Source of the DNA: Calliopsis andreniformis
Lineage: Eukaryota; Arthropoda; Insecta; Hymenoptera; Andrenidae
Assembly: GCF_051401765.1 (NCBI RefSeq)
Contig: NW_027480450.1
Coordinates: 4,898,001 to 4,962,000 of the forward strand
Length of the DNA stretch: 64,000 nt
Direction of reading: 5' to 3'
A program made the position numbers and the translations under genes. The notes under the pieces were generated by a model that made no database searches, was not told the origin of the DNA, and saw nothing but the letters and a program-made list of their open reading frames with translations. Of this stretch, positions 38,901 through 52,859 are shown piece by piece. Each line of letters opens with the position of its first letter. Positions within the stretch are counted from its first letter, which is position 1.

Positions 38901-41299
38901 AAACCTCAATCCCCAGTCCTCAAACCTCAATCCCGAATCCTCAATCCTGAATCCTGAACCTTCAGACCTCAGTCCTCAAAAGTCAATTGTCAATCCTCAA
39001 TCCTCAATAGAATATCCTCAATTCACAGTTTTCAATACCCAATCCCCATTCTTAAATCTTCAAATCTCAATCCACAGACATCAGTTCTCATCACACAACC
39101 CTCAACACTCAGTCCTCAATCTTCTATCCTCAATCCTCAATCCTCAATCCTCAATCTTCAATCCTCAATCCTCAATACTCAATCCTCAATAGCTAATACT
39201 CAATCCTCAATCCTCAATCCTCAATCCGCAATCTTCAATCCTCAATCGTCAAACCTCAATCCGCAACCATCAATCTTCAATTCTCAATACTCAATCTTCA
39301 ATCCTCAATCCTCAATACTCAATCCTCAATCCTCAATCCGCAATCTTCAATCCTCAATCCTCAAACCTCAATCCTCAACCCTCAACCTTCAATCCTCAAT
39401 ACTCAATCATCAATCCTCAATCCTCAATCCTCAATCCTCAATCTTCAATCCTCAATACTCAATCTTCAATCCTCTACCCTCAATCCTCAATCCTCAGTCC
39501 TCAATCCTCAATCTTGAATCCTCAATAATCAATCTCCAATCCTAGATCCTCAATCCCCAATCCTCAATACTCAATCCTCAATCCTCAATCCTCAATCCTA
39601 AATCCTCAATCTTCAATCCTCAATACTCAATCTTCAATCCTCTATCCTCAATCCTCAATCCTCGATCCTCAATCCGCAATCTTCAATCCTCAATCCTCAA
39701 ACCTCAATCCTCAACCCTCAGCCTTCAATCCTCAATACTCAATCATCAATCCTCAATCCTCAATCCTCAATCCTCAATCTTCAATTCTCAATCCTCAATC
39801 CTCAATCCTCAATCCTCAATACTCAACCATCAATCCTCAATTCTCAATACTCAATAGAATATCCTGAGTTCTCTGGATTCAATACTCAAACCTCAATGCT
39901 CCACCCTCAGCCCTCATTCTCAATCCCTAATCCTCAATCCTCAATCCTCAATACTCAATCCTCAATACTCAATCTTCAATCCTCAATCCTCAATCCTCAA
40001 TCCTCATTCCTCAGTCCTCTGTCATCAATCCTCAATCTTCAATACTCAATCGTCAATCCTCAGTCCTCAATCCTCGATCCTCAATCCTCGTTCCTGAAAC
40101 CTCAATCCTCAACCCTCAGTCCTCATCCTCAATTCTCAATTCTCTATACTCAATCCTCAATCCTCAGTCTTGAATCCTCAATAATCAACCTCCAATCCTA
40201 AATCCTTAATCCCCAATCCTCAAACCTTAATCCTCAATCTTCAATCCTCAATCCCCAGTCCTCAATCTTCAATCCTCAATGCTCAATCCTCAATCCTCAA
40301 GCCTCAGTCCTCAATCCTCAATCCTCAATCCTCAAACCTCAATCCTCAACCGTCAGTCCTCGTCCTCAATCCTCAACCCTCAATACTCAATCCTCAATTT
40401 TTCAATCATCAATGCTCAATCTCCAATCCCCAATCCTCATCCTCAATCCTCAATCCTCAACCCTTAGTATTGAACACACAACCCTCGACCACCAATACTC
40501 AATCCTCAATCGTCAATCCTAAATCATCAATCCTCAATCTTCAGTACTCAATCCTCAATCCTCAATCCTCAATCCTCAATACTCGACCATCAATCCTCAG
40601 ATCTCAATACTCAATAGAATATCCCGAATTCTCTGGATTCAATACTCAAACCTCAATCCTCAACCCTCAGCCCTCATCCTCAATCCCCAATGCTCAATCC
40701 TCAATCCTCAATATTCAATCCTCAATACTCAATCTTCAATCCTCAGTCCTCAATACTCAATCCTCAATCCTCAATCCTCAATCCTCCGTCATCAATCCTC
40801 AATCTTCAATACTCTATCGTCAATACTCAGACCTCAATCCTCGATCTTCAATCCTCGTTCCTCAAACCTCAATCCACAAGCCTCAGTCCTCATCCTCAAT
40901 TCTCAATTCTCAATCCTCGATCCTCTATCCTCAATCTTGAATCCTCAATAATCAATCTCCAATCCTACATCCTCAATCCCCAATCCTCAAACCTTAATCC
41001 TCAATCCTCAATCCTCAAGCCTCAGTCCTCAATCCTCAATCCTCAAGCCTCAATCCTCAAACCTCAATACTCAACCCTCAATCTTCAATCCTCAATCCTC
41101 AATCCTCAATCCTCAATCCCCAACCGTCAGTCTTCCATCCTCAATACTCAATCTTCAATCCTCAATACTCAATCCTCAATCCTCAATCCTCATTCCACAA
41201 TCCTCAATACCCAATCCTCAATCTTCAACCCTCAATCCTCGATCCTCAATTCTCAATCCTCAACCCTCAGTCCTCAGTCCTCAAACCTCAATCCTCAAA

Positions 41300-42080
41300 C
41301 CTCAGCCATCATCCTCAATCCTCAATCCTCAATCCTCAATCCTCAATCTTGAATCCTCAATAATCAATCTCCAACCCTAGATCCTCAATCCCCAATCCTC
41401 AAACCTTAATCCTCAATCCTCAATCCCCAAGCCTCAGTCCTCAATCCTCAATCCTCAATCCTCAATCCTCAATCCTCCCTCATCAATCCTCAATCTTCAA
41501 TACTCAATCGTCAATACTCAGTCCTCAATCCTCGATCCTCAATCCTCGTTCCTCAAACCTCAATCCTCAATCGGCAGTCCTCATCCTCAATTCTCAATTC
41601 TCAATCCTCAATCCTCTATCCTCAATCTTGAATCCTCAATAATCAATCTCCAATCGTAGATCCTCAATCCCCAATCCTCAAACCTTAATCCTCAATCCTC
41701 AATCCTCAAGCCTCAGTCCTCAATCCTCAATCCTCAATCCTCAATCCTCAATCCTCATTCATCAATCCTCAATCTTCAATACACAATCATCAATCCACAT
41801 TCCTCAATCCTCAATTCTCAATTCTCGTTCCTCAAACCTCAATCCTCAACCCTCAGTCCTCATCCTCAATTCTCAATTCTCAATCCTCAATCCTCAATCC
41901 TCAATCTTGAATCCTCAATAATCAATCTCCAATCCTAGATCCTCAATCCCCAATCCTCAATCTTCAATCCTCAATCCCCAGTCCTCAATCTTCAATCCTC
42001 GATGCTCAATCATCAATCCTCAAGCCTCAGTCCTCAATCCTCAGGCGTCAATCTTCAATCCTCAATCCTCAACCGACAGT
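41300..42080 (+). repeat. 279-bp higher-order repeat, triplet 2
   Basis: TAGATC at 41378, 41657 and 41936 repeats the 279-bp spacing of 38130-38900, offset 3170. A shorter two-box version lies at 49214 and 49493, the second box decayed to TCGATC. The rightmost unit is the left part of the 2.3-kb block that is copied to 46247. Confidence 0.8.
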
Positions 42081-44023
42081 CCTCGTCCTCAATCCTCAAC
42101 CCTCAATACTCAATCCTCAATTTTTCAATCATCAATGCTCAATCTCCAATCCCCAATCCTCAATCCTCAATCCTCAATCCTCAACCCTTAGTATTCAACA
42201 CACAACCCTCGACCATCAATCCTCAATCCTCAATCCTCAATCCTAAATCATCAATCCTCAATCTTCAGTACTCAATACTCAATCCTCAATCCTCAATCCT
42301 CAATACTCAACCACCAATACTCAATTCTCAATACTCAATAGAATATCCCGAATTCTCTGGATGCAATACTCAAACCTCAAACCTCCACCCTCAGCCCTCA
42401 TTCTCAATCCCCAATACTCAATCCTCAATCCTCAATATTCAATCCTCAATACTCATTCTTCAATCCTCAATCCTCAATCCTCAATCCTCAATCCTCAATC
42501 CTCAGTCATCAATCCTCAATCTTCAATACTCTATCGTCAATCCTCAGTCCTCAATCCTCGATCCTCAATCCTCGTTCCTCAAACCTCAATCCTCAACCCT
42601 CAGTCCTCATCCTCAATTCTCAATTCTCAATCCTCAATCCTCAATCCTCAATCTTGAATCCTCAATAATCAATCTCCAATCCTAGATCCTCAATCCCCAA
42701 TCCTCAATCCTTAATCCTCAATCTTCAATCCTCAATCTCCAGTCCACAATCTTCAATCCTCAATGCTCAATCCTCAATCCTCTATCCTCAATCTTGAATA
42801 CTCAATAATCAATCTCCAATCCTAGATCCTCAATCCCCAATCCTCAATCCTTAATCCTCAATCCTCAATCCTCAAGCCTCAGTCCTCAATCCTCAACCCT
42901 CAATCCTCAATCCTCAATCCACAATCCTCAGACATCAATCCTCAATCTTCAATACTCAATCGTCAATCCTCAGTCCTCAAGCCTCAATCCTCAATCCTCG
43001 TCCTCAATCCTCAACCCTCAATACTCAATCTTCAATTTTTCTATCATCAATACTCAGTCTTCAATCCTCAATCCTCAATCCTCAATCCTCAATATTCAAC
43101 ACACAACCCTCAACCATCAATCCTCAATACTCAACCATCAATCCTCAATTCTCAATACTCAATAGAATATCCTGAATTCCCATGGCTCTGTACTCAATCC
43201 GCAATATCCAACAATCAAATCTCAACCATCAAAGACCAATTCTCAACACTCAATCCTCAACACTCAGCCCTCTCTCTTCAATCCTCCATCCTCTACCCTC
43301 AATCCTCAAGCGTCAATCCTCAATCCTCAATCCTCAACCCTCAATCCTCAGAACTCAAACCTCAATCCCGAATCCTCAATCCTGAATCCTGAATCTTCAG
43401 ACCTCAGTCCTCAAAAATCAATTGTCAATTATCAATCCTCAATAGAATATCCTCAATTCACAGTTTTCAATACTCAATCCCCATTCTTAAATCTTCAAAT
43501 CTCAATCCACAAACATCAGTTCTCATCACTCAACCATCGACACTCAGTCCTCAATCTTCAATCCTCAATCCTCAATCCTCAATCTTCAATCCTCAATCCT
43601 CAATACTCAATCCTCAATAGCCAATCCTCAATCCTCAATCCTCAATCCTCAATCCGCAATCTTCAACCCTCAATCCTTAAACCTCAATCCTCAACCCTCA
43701 ATCTTCAATGCTCAATACTCAATCTTCAATCCTCAATCCTCAATCCTCAATCCTCAATCCTCAATCCGCAATCTTCAATCCTCAATCCTCAAACCTCAAT
43801 CATCAACCCACAATCTTCAATCCTCAATCCTCAATCCTCAACCCTCAATCCTCAATCCCCAACCGTCAGTCTTCAATCCTCAATACTCAATCTTCAATCC
43901 TCAATCCTCAATCCTCAATCCTCAATCCTCATTCCTCAATCCTCAATACGCAATCCTCAATCTTCAACCCTCAATCCTCAATCCTCAATTCTCAATCCTC
44001 AATCCTCAGTCCTCAATCCTCAA
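41701..44023 (+). repeat. Large duplicate E1, 2323 bp (partner 46247-48569)
   Basis: The constant offset is 4546: 42002 with 46548, 43182 with 47728, 43708 with 48254. The left limit is set by AATCCTCAAGCC; the right limit at 44023, where TCTTCAACCC here replaces ACCTCAATCC there. Only a few substitutions were seen, for example ACTCAATACTC near 42260 against ACTCAATCCTC near 46816. Confidence 0.9.
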
Positions 44024-44388
44024 TCTTCAACCCTCAGACCCCAATCCTCGGTCCTCAATCCTCAATCCTCAATCCTCAATCCTCAATCCTCAATCCTCAG
44101 CCCTCAACCTTCAATCCTCAATACTCAATCTTCAATCCTCAATCCTCAATCCTCAAACCTCAGTCCTCAATCCTCAATCTTGAATCCTCAATAATCAATC
44201 TCCAATCCTAGATCCTCAAACCCAACCCTCAATCCTTAATCCTCAATCATCAATCCTCAATCCCCAGTCCTCAATCTTCAATCCTCAATGCTCAATCCTC
44301 AATCCTCAAACCTCAGTCCTCAATCCTCAACCCTCAATCCTCAACCCTCAATTCTCAACCGTCAGTCCTCGTCCTCAATCCTCAAGCC

Positions 44389-44731
44389 TCAATACTCAAT
44401 CCTCAATCTTCAATCATAAATACTCAATCTTCAATCCTCAATCCTCAATCCTCAATTCTCAATCCTCAATCCTCAATATTCAACACACAACACTCAACCA
44501 TCAATCCTCAATACTCAGCCATCAATCATCAATTCTCAATAGTCAATAGAATATCCTGAATTCTCATGGATCTATACTCAATCCACAATATTCAATAATC
44601 AAATCTTAATCCTCAAAGATCAGTTCTCAACACTCAATCCTCAACGCTGAGTCCTCACTCTTCAATCCTCCATCCTCAACCCTCAATCCTCAAGCGTCAA
44701 TCCTCAATCCTCAATCCTCAATCCTCAATCC
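44389..44731 (+). repeat. 343-bp tandem unit F1
   Basis: CATAAATACTC at 44415 recurs at 44758, offset 343 (49 x 7). The unit contains ATTCAACACACAACACTC, a GAATATCCTGAATTCTCATGG cassette (44549), CAAATCTTAATCC and AAGCGTCAATCC. No hexamer is needed, in agreement with a length divisible by seven. Confidence 0.87.
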
Positions 44732-45074
44732 TCAATACTCAATCCTCAATCTTCAATCATAAATACTCAATCTTCAATCCTCAATCCTCAATCCTCAATT
44801 CTCAATCCTCAATCCTCAATATTCAACACACAACACTCAACCATCAATCCTCAATACTCAGCCATCAATCATCAATTCTCAATACTCAATAGAATATCCT
44901 GAATTCTCATGGATCTATACTCAATCCACAATATTCAATAATCAAATCTTAATCCTCAAAGATCAGTTCTCAACACTCAATCCTCAACGCTGAGTCCTCA
45001 CTCTTCAATCCTCCATCCTCAACCCTCAATCCTCAAGCGTCAATCCTCAATCCTCAATCCTCAATCCTCAATCC
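44732..45074 (+). repeat. 343-bp tandem unit F2
   Basis: This is the second copy of 44389-44731, cassette at 44892. One difference is CAATAGTCAATAG in F1 against CAATACTCAATAG here. The pair is copied as a pair to 51153-51838 and 60675-61360, so the tandem duplication came before those block copies. Confidence 0.87.
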
Positions 45075-46246
45075 TCAGTCCTCAAACCTCAATCCCGAAT
45101 CCTCAATCCTGAATACTCTATCTTCAGACCTCAGTCCTCAAAAATCAATTGTCAATCCTCAATCCTCAATAGAATATCCTCAATTCACAGTTTTCAATAC
45201 TCAATCCCCATTCTACAATCATCATATCTGAATCCACAAACATCAATTCTCATCACTCAACCCTCAACACTCAGTCCTCAATCTCCAATCCTCAATCCTC
45301 GATCCTCAACCTTCAATACTCAATGCTCAATCTTCAATCCTCAATCCTCAATTCCCAATCCTCAATACTCAATCCTCAATCGTCAATCCTCAATCCCCAA
45401 TCCTCAATCTTCAATCCTCAATCCTCAATCATCAATCCTCAATCTTCAATACTCGAACCTCAATCCTCAAACCTCAATCCTAAATGCACAATCCTCAATC
45501 CTCAATCCTCAATCTTCAATCCTCAATACTCCATCTTCAATCCCCAATCCTCAATCCTCAATCCGCAATCCTCAGTCATGAATACTCAAACATCAATACT
45601 CAACCCTCAGTCCTCGTCCTCAATTCACAACCCTCAATCCTCAATCCTCAATCTTCAATCATCAATATTCAATCTTCAATTCTCAATCCTCAAACCTCAA
45701 TGCTCAATCCTCTATCCTCAATGTTCAATCCTCAATACCCAATCCTCAATCTTCAATCCTCAATCCTCAATCCTCAGTCCTCAAACCTCAATCCCGAATC
45801 CTCAATCCTGAAACCTCAACCTTCAGACCTCAGTCCTCAAAAATCAATTGTCAATCCTCAAACCTCAATAGAATATCCTCAATTCACAGTTTTCAATACC
45901 CAATCCCAATTCTTCAATCTTCAAATCTCAATCCACAGACATCAATTCTCATCACTCAACCCTCAACACTCAGTCCTCAATCATCAATCCTCAATCCTCA
46001 ATCCTCAATCTTCAATACTCAATGCTCAATCTTCAATCCTCAATCCTCAATTCTCAATCCTCAATACTCAATCCTCAATCGTCAATCCTCAATCCTCAAA
46101 CCTCAATCCTCAACCGTCAGTCCTCGTCCTCAATCCTCAACCCTCAATACTCAATCCTCAATTTTTCAATCATCAATGCTCAATCTCCAATCCCCAATCC
46201 TCATCCTCAATCCTCAATCCTCAACCCTTAGTATTGAACACACAAC

Positions 46247-48569
46247 AATCCTCAAGCCTCAGTCCTCAATCCTCAATCCTCAATCCTCAATCCTCAATCC
46301 TCATTCATCAATCCTCAATCTTCAATACACAATCATCAATCCACATTCCTCAATCCTCAATTCTCAATTCTCGTTCCTCAAACCTCAATCCTCAACCCTC
46401 AGTCCTCATCCTCAATTCTCAATTCTCAATCCTCAATCCTCAATCCTCAATCTTGAATCCTCAATAATCAATCTCCAATCCTAGATCCTCAATCCCCAAT
46501 CCTCAATCTTCAATCCTCAATCCCCAGTCCTCAATCTTCAATCCTCGATGCTCAATCATCAATCCTCAAGCCTCAGTCCTCAATCCTCAGGCGTCAATCT
46601 TCAATCCTCAATCCTCAACCGACAGTCCTCGTCCTCAATCCTCAACCCTCAATACTCAATCCTCAATTTTTCAATCATCAATGCTCAATCTCCAATCCCC
46701 AATCCTCAATCCTCAATCCTCAATCCTCAACCCTTAGTATTCAACACACAACCCTCGACCATCAATCCTCAATCCTCAATCCTCAATCCTAAATCATCAA
46801 TCCTCAATCTTCAGTACTCAATCCTCAATCCTCAATCCTCAATCCTCAATACTCAACCACCAATACTCAATTCTCAATACTCAATAGAATATCCCGAATT
46901 CTCTGGATGCAATACTCAAACCTCAAACCTCCACCCTCAGCCCTCATTCTCAATCCCCAATCCTCAATCCTCAATCCTCAATATTCAATCCTCAATACTC
47001 ATTCTTCAATCCTCAATCCTCAATCCTCAATCCTCAATCCTCAATCCTCAGTCATCAATCCTCAATCTTCAATACTCTATCGTCAATCCTCAGTCCTCAA
47101 TCCTCGATCCTCAATCCTCGTTCCTCAAACCTCAATCCTCAACCCTCAGTCCTCATCCTCAATTCTCAATTCTCAATCCTCAATCCTCAATCCTCAATCT
47201 TGAATCCTCAATAATCAATCTCCAATCCTAGATCCTCAATCCCCAATCCTCAATCCTTAATCCTCAATCTTCAATCCTCAATCTCCAGTCCACAATCTTC
47301 AATCCTCAATGCTCAATCCTCAATCCTCTATCCTCAATCTTGAATACTCAATAATCAATCTCCAATCCTAGATCCTCAATCCCCAATCCTCAATCCTTAA
47401 TCCTCAATCCTCAATCCTCAAGCCTCAGTCCTCAATCCTCAACCCTCAATCCTCAATCCTCAATCCACAATCCTCAGACATCAATCCTCAATCTTCAATA
47501 CTCAATCGTCAATCCTCAGTCCTCAAGCCTCAATCCTCAATCCTCGTCCTCAATCCTCAACCCTCAATACTCAATCTTCAATTTTTCTATCATCAATACT
47601 CAGTCTTCAATCCTCAATCCTCAATCCTCAATCCTCAATATTCAACACACAACCCTCAACCATCAATCCTCAATACTCAACCATCAATCCTCAATTCTCA
47701 ATACTCAATAGAATATCCTGAATTCCCATGGCTCTGTACTCAATCCGCAATATCCAACAATCAAATCTCAACCATCAAAGACCAATTCTCAACACTCAAT
47801 CCTCAACACTCAGCCCTCTCTCTTCAATCCTCCATCCTCTACCCTCAATCCTCAAGCGTCAATCCTCAATCCTCAATCCTCAACCCTCAATCCTCAGAAC
47901 TCAAACCTCAATCCCGAATCCTCAATCCTGAATCCTGAATCTTCAGACCTCAGTCCTCAAAAATCAATTGTCAATTATCAATCCTCAATAGAATATCCTC
48001 AATTCACAGTTTTCAATACTCAATCCCCATTCTTAAATCTTCAAATCTCAATCCACAAACATCAGTTCTCATCACTCAACCATCGACACTCAGTCCTCAA
48101 TCTTCAATCCTCAATCCTCAATCCTCAATCTTCAATCCTCAATCCTCAATACTCAATCCTCAATAGCCAATCCTCAATCCTCAATCCTCAATCCTCAATC
48201 CGCAATCTTCAACCCTCAATCCTTAAACCTCAATCCTCAACCCTCAATCTTCAATGCTCAATACTCAATCTTCAATCCTCAATCCTCAATCCTCAATCCT
48301 CAATCCTCAATCCGCAATCTTCAATCCTCAATCCTCAAACCTCAATCATCAACCCACAATCTTCAATCCTCAATCCTCAATCCTCAACCCTCAATCCTCA
48401 ATCCCCAACCGTCAGTCTTCAATCCTCAATACTCAATCTTCAATCCTCAATCCTCAATCCTCAATCCTCAATCCTCATTCCTCAATCCTCAATACGCAAT
48501 CCTCAATCTTCAACCCTCAATCCTCAATCCTCAATTCTCAATCCTCAATCCTCAGTCCTCAATCCTCAA
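46247..48569 (+). repeat. Large duplicate E2, 2323 bp (partner 41701-44023)
   Basis: This is a near-identical copy of 41701-44023. Its left edge is a sharp junction. Sequence up to 46246 (TTGAACACACAAC) follows 40482, whereas from 46247 it follows 41701. After 48569 it switches to a relative of 41280-41340 and then of 37600-38200 (GAATATCC at 48767 with CAGAGTATTG). Confidence 0.9.
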
Positions 48570-50767
48570 ACCTCAATCCTCAAACCTCAGCCATCATCCT
48601 CAATCCTCAATCCTCAATCCTCAATCCTCAATCTTCAATCCTCAATACTCAATCTTCAATCCTCAGTCCTCAGTCCCCAATCCTCAACTCTGAATCCTCA
48701 ATCTTGAATCCTCAACCTTCAGCCCTCATTCATCAACAATCAGTCGTCAATACTCAATCCTCAATAGAATATCCTCAATTCAGAGTATTGAATACTCAAT
48801 ACTCAATCTGCAATCTTCAAACCTCTATCCACAAACATCAATTCTCATCACTCAACCCTCAACACTCAGTCCTCAATGTTCAATCCCCAATCCTCAATTC
48901 TCAATCTTCAATTCTCAATACTATATCTCAATACTCAATCCTCAATCATCAATACTCAATCCTCAATCCTCAACCTTCAATCCTCAATACTCAATCTTCC
49001 ATCCTCTATACTCAATCCTCAATCCTCAATCCTCAATCCTAAATCATCAATCCTCAATCTTCAATACTCAATCCTCAATCCTCAATCCTCCGTCATCAAT
49101 CCTCAATCTTCAGTACTCAATCCTCAACCCTCAGTCCTCATCCACAATTCTCAATTCTCAATCCTCAATTCACTATCCTCAATCTTCAATCCTCAATAAT
49201 CAATCTCCAACCCTAGATCCTCAATCCCCAATCCTCAAACCTTAATCCTCAATCCTCAATACTCAAGCCTCAGTCCTCAATCCTCAATCCTCAATCCTCA
49301 ATCCTCAATCCTCCCTCATCAATCCTCAATCTTCAATACTCAATCGTCAATACTCAGTCCTCAATCCTCGATCCTCAATCCTCGTTCCTCAAACCTCAAT
49401 CCTCAAACCTCAGTCCTCATCCTCAATTCTCAATTCTCAATCCTCAATCCTCTATCCTCAATCTTGAATCCTCAATAATCAATCTCCAATCCTCGATCCT
49501 CAATCCCCAATCCTCAAACCTTAATCCTCAATCCTCAATCCTCAAGCCTCAGTCCTCAAACCTCAATCCCGAATCCTCAATCCTGAATCTTCAATCTTCA
49601 GACCTCAGTCCACAAAAATCAATTGTCAATCCTCAATCCTCAATAGAATATCCTAAATTCACAGTTTTCAATACTCAGTCCCCATTCTTCAATCTTCAAA
49701 TCTCAATCCACAAACATCAATTCTCATCACTCAACACTCAACACTCAGTCCTCAATCTTCAATCCTCTATCCTCAATCCTCAACCTTCAATACTCAATAC
49801 TCAATCTTCAATCCTCAACCCTCAATTCTCAATCATCAATACTCAATCCTCAATCGTTAATCCTCAATCCCCAATCCTCAATATTCATTTCTCAATCCTC
49901 AGGCTTCAATCCTCAATACTCAATCTTCAATCCTCAATCCACAATCATCAATCCTCAATTCTCATTCTTCAATACTCTATACCAAATCCTCAATCTTCAA
50001 TCCTCAATCCTCAATCCCCAACCCTCAGACCTCATCCTCAATCCTCAATCCTCAATCCTCAGTCCTCAATCTTCAATCCCCAATACTCAATCTTCAATCC
50101 TCAATCGTCAGTCCTCAAACCTCAATTCTGAATCCTCAATACTCAACCATCAATCCTCAATCCTCAATACCCAATAGAATATCCTGAGTTCACAGGATTC
50201 AATACTCAAACCTCAATACTCAACCCTCAGCCCTCATGCTCCATCCTCGATCCTCAGCCCCATCCTCAATCCTCAATACTCAATCCTCAATCCTCAATCC
50301 TCAATCTTGAATACTCAATCCTCAATCTTCAATCCTCAATACTCAATCTTCAATTCTCAATCCTCAGTCCTCAAACCTCAATTCTGAATCCTCAATACTG
50401 AATACTCAACCTTCAGCCCTGAGTCCTCAATAATCAGTAGTCAATCCTCAATCCTCTATAGAATATCCTCAATTCACAGTCTTCAATAATCAATACTCAA
50501 TCTGCAATCTTCAAACCTCAATACTCAATATTCAATGCTCAATCCTCAGCCCTCAAACCTCAATTCTGAATCCTCAATACTGAATCTTCAATCTTCAGCG
50601 CTCAGTCCTCAACAATCGGTTGTCAATCCTCAATCCTCAATAGAATATCCTCAATTCACAGTTTTCAATATTCAATACTCAATCTGCAATCTTAAAATCT
50701 CTATCCACAAACATCAATTCTCATCACTCAACACTCAACACTCAGTCCTCAATGTTCAATCCTCAAT
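48570..50767 (+). repeat. Mosaic satellite between large copies
   Basis: No gene is present. The left part (48570-49560) resembles 37560-38500, with a CAGAGTATTG cassette at 48767 and TAGATC boxes near 49214 and 49493 (the second as TCGATC). The right part has cassettes at 49646, 50177, 50461 and 50643 and is more individual, with diverged heptamers such as CTCTATAGAATATCC. Confidence 0.75.
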
Positions 50768-50774
50768 CCTCAAT

Positions 50775-52859
50775 CCTCAATCCTCAATCTTCAACCCTCA
50801 GACCCCAATCCTCGGTCCTCAATCCGCAATCCTCAATCCTCAATCCTCAATCCTCAATCCTCAGCCCTCAACCTTCAATCCTCAATACTCAATCTTCAAT
50901 CCTCAATCCTCAATCCTCAAACCTCAGTCCTCAATCCTCAATCTTGAATCCTCAATAATCAATCTCCAATCCTAGATCCTCAAACCCAACCCTCAATCCT
51001 TAATCCTCAATCATCAATCCTCAATCCCCAGTCCTCAATCTTCAATCCTCAATGCTCAATCCTCAATCCTCAAACCTCAGTCCTCAATCCTCAACCCTCA
51101 ATCCTCAACCCTCAATTCTCAACCGTCAGTCCTCGTCCTCAATCCTCAAGCCTCAATACTCAATCCTCAATCTTCAATCATAAATACTCAATCTTCAATC
51201 CTCAATCCTCAATCCTCAATTCTCAATCCTCAATCCTCAATATTCAACACACAACACTCAACCATCAATCCTCAATACTCAGCCATCAATCATCAATTCT
51301 CAATAGTCAATAGAATATCCTGAATTCTCATGGATCTATACTCAATCCACAATATTCAATAATCAAATCTTAATCCTCAAAGATCAGTTCTCAACACTCA
51401 ATCCTCAACGCTGAGTCCTCACTCTTCAATCCTCCATCCTCAACCCTCAATCCTCAAGCGTCAATCCTCAATCCTCAATCCTCAATCCTCAATCCTCAAT
51501 ACTCAATCCTCAATCTTCAATCATAAATACTCAATCTTCAATCCTCAATCCTCAATCCTCAATTCTCAATCCTCAATCCTCAATATTCAACACACAACAC
51601 TCAACCATCAATCCTCAATACTCAGCCATCAATCATCAATTCTCAATACTCAATAGAATATCCTGAATTCTCATGGATCTATACTCAATCCACAATATTC
51701 AATAATCAAATCTTAATCCTCAAAGATCAGTTCTCAACACTCAATCCTCAACGCTGAGTCCTCACTCTTCAATCCTCCATCCTCAACCCTCAATCCTCAA
51801 GCGTCAATCCTCAATCCTCAATCCTCAATCCTCAATCCTCAGTCCTCAAACCTCAATCCCGAATCCTCAATCCTGAATACTCTATCTTCAGACCTCAGTC
51901 CTCAAAAATCAATTGTCAATCCTCAATCCTCAATAGAATATCCTCAATTCACAGTTTTCAATACTCAATCCCCATTCTACAATCATCAAATCTGAATCCA
52001 CAAACATCAATTCTCATCACTCAACCCTCAACACTCAGTCCTCAATCTCCAATCCTCAATCCTCGATCCTCAACCTTCAATACTCAATGCTCAATCTTCA
52101 ATCCTCAATCCTCAATTCCCAATCCTCAATACTCAATCCTCAATCGTCAATCCTCAATCCCCAATCCTCAATCTTCAATCCCCAATCCTCAATCATCAAT
52201 CCTCAATCTTCAATACTCGAACCTCAATCCTCAAACCTCAATCCTAAATGCACAATCCTCAATCCTCAATCCTCAATCTTCAATCCTCAATACTCCATCT
52301 TCAATCCCCAATCCTCAATCCTCAATCCGCAATCCTCAGTCATGAATACTCAAACATCAATACTCAACCCTCAGTCCTCGTCCTCAATTCACAACCCTCA
52401 ATCCTCAATCCTCAATCTTCAATCATCAATATTCAATCTTCAATTCTCAATCCTCAAACCTCAATGCTCAATCCTCTATCCTCAATGTTCAATCCTCAAT
52501 ACCCAATCCTCAATCTTCAATCCTCAATCCTCAATCCTCAGTCCTCAAACCTCAATCCCGAATCCTCAATCCTGAAACCTCAACCTTCAGACCTCAGTCC
52601 TCAAAAATCAATTGTCAATCCTCAAACCTCAATAGAATATCCTCAATTCACAGTTTTCAATACCCAATCCCAATTCTTCAATCTTCAAATCTCAATCCAC
52701 AGACATCAATTCTCATCACTCAACCCTCAACACTCAGTCCTCAATCATCAATCCTCAATCCTCAATCCTCAATCTTCAATACTCAATGCTCAATCTTCAA
52801 TCCTCAATCCTCAATTCTCAATCCTCAATACTCAATCCTCAATCGTCAATCCTCAATCC
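50775..52859 (+). repeat. Block G2
   Basis: This is the middle copy of the 44011-46095 block. One base distinguishes G2 and the 60-kb copy from G1: CATCAAATCTG near 51988 and 61508 against CATCATATCTG near 45224. This suggests that G2 and the 60-kb copy share a more recent ancestor. Confidence 0.88.

Larger units (their letters stand above)
36951..41700 (+). repeat. Satellite domain with 279-bp higher-order units
   Basis: No gene is present. Cassettes lie near 37083, 37753, 39010, 39857 and 40617. TAGATC boxes at 38208, 38487 and 38766 are exactly 279 bp apart, and a second set follows at 41378, 41657 and 41936. A finer period of 28 bp, with AAGCC at 37176 and 37204 and again at 37274 and 37302, is visible near the left end. 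Confidence 0.8.
44011..46095 (+). repeat. Block G1 (copies at 50775-52859 and 60444-62381)
   Basis: The offset of 6764 is constant: 45323 with 52087, 45484 with 52248, cassettes 44549 with 51313 and 45871 with 52635. The match ends at 46095, where CTCAAACC replaces CCCAATAC. Within it a 699-bp spacing (45323 with 46022) equals 99 heptamers plus one hexamer, the TCGTCC near 45616. Confidence 0.88.
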
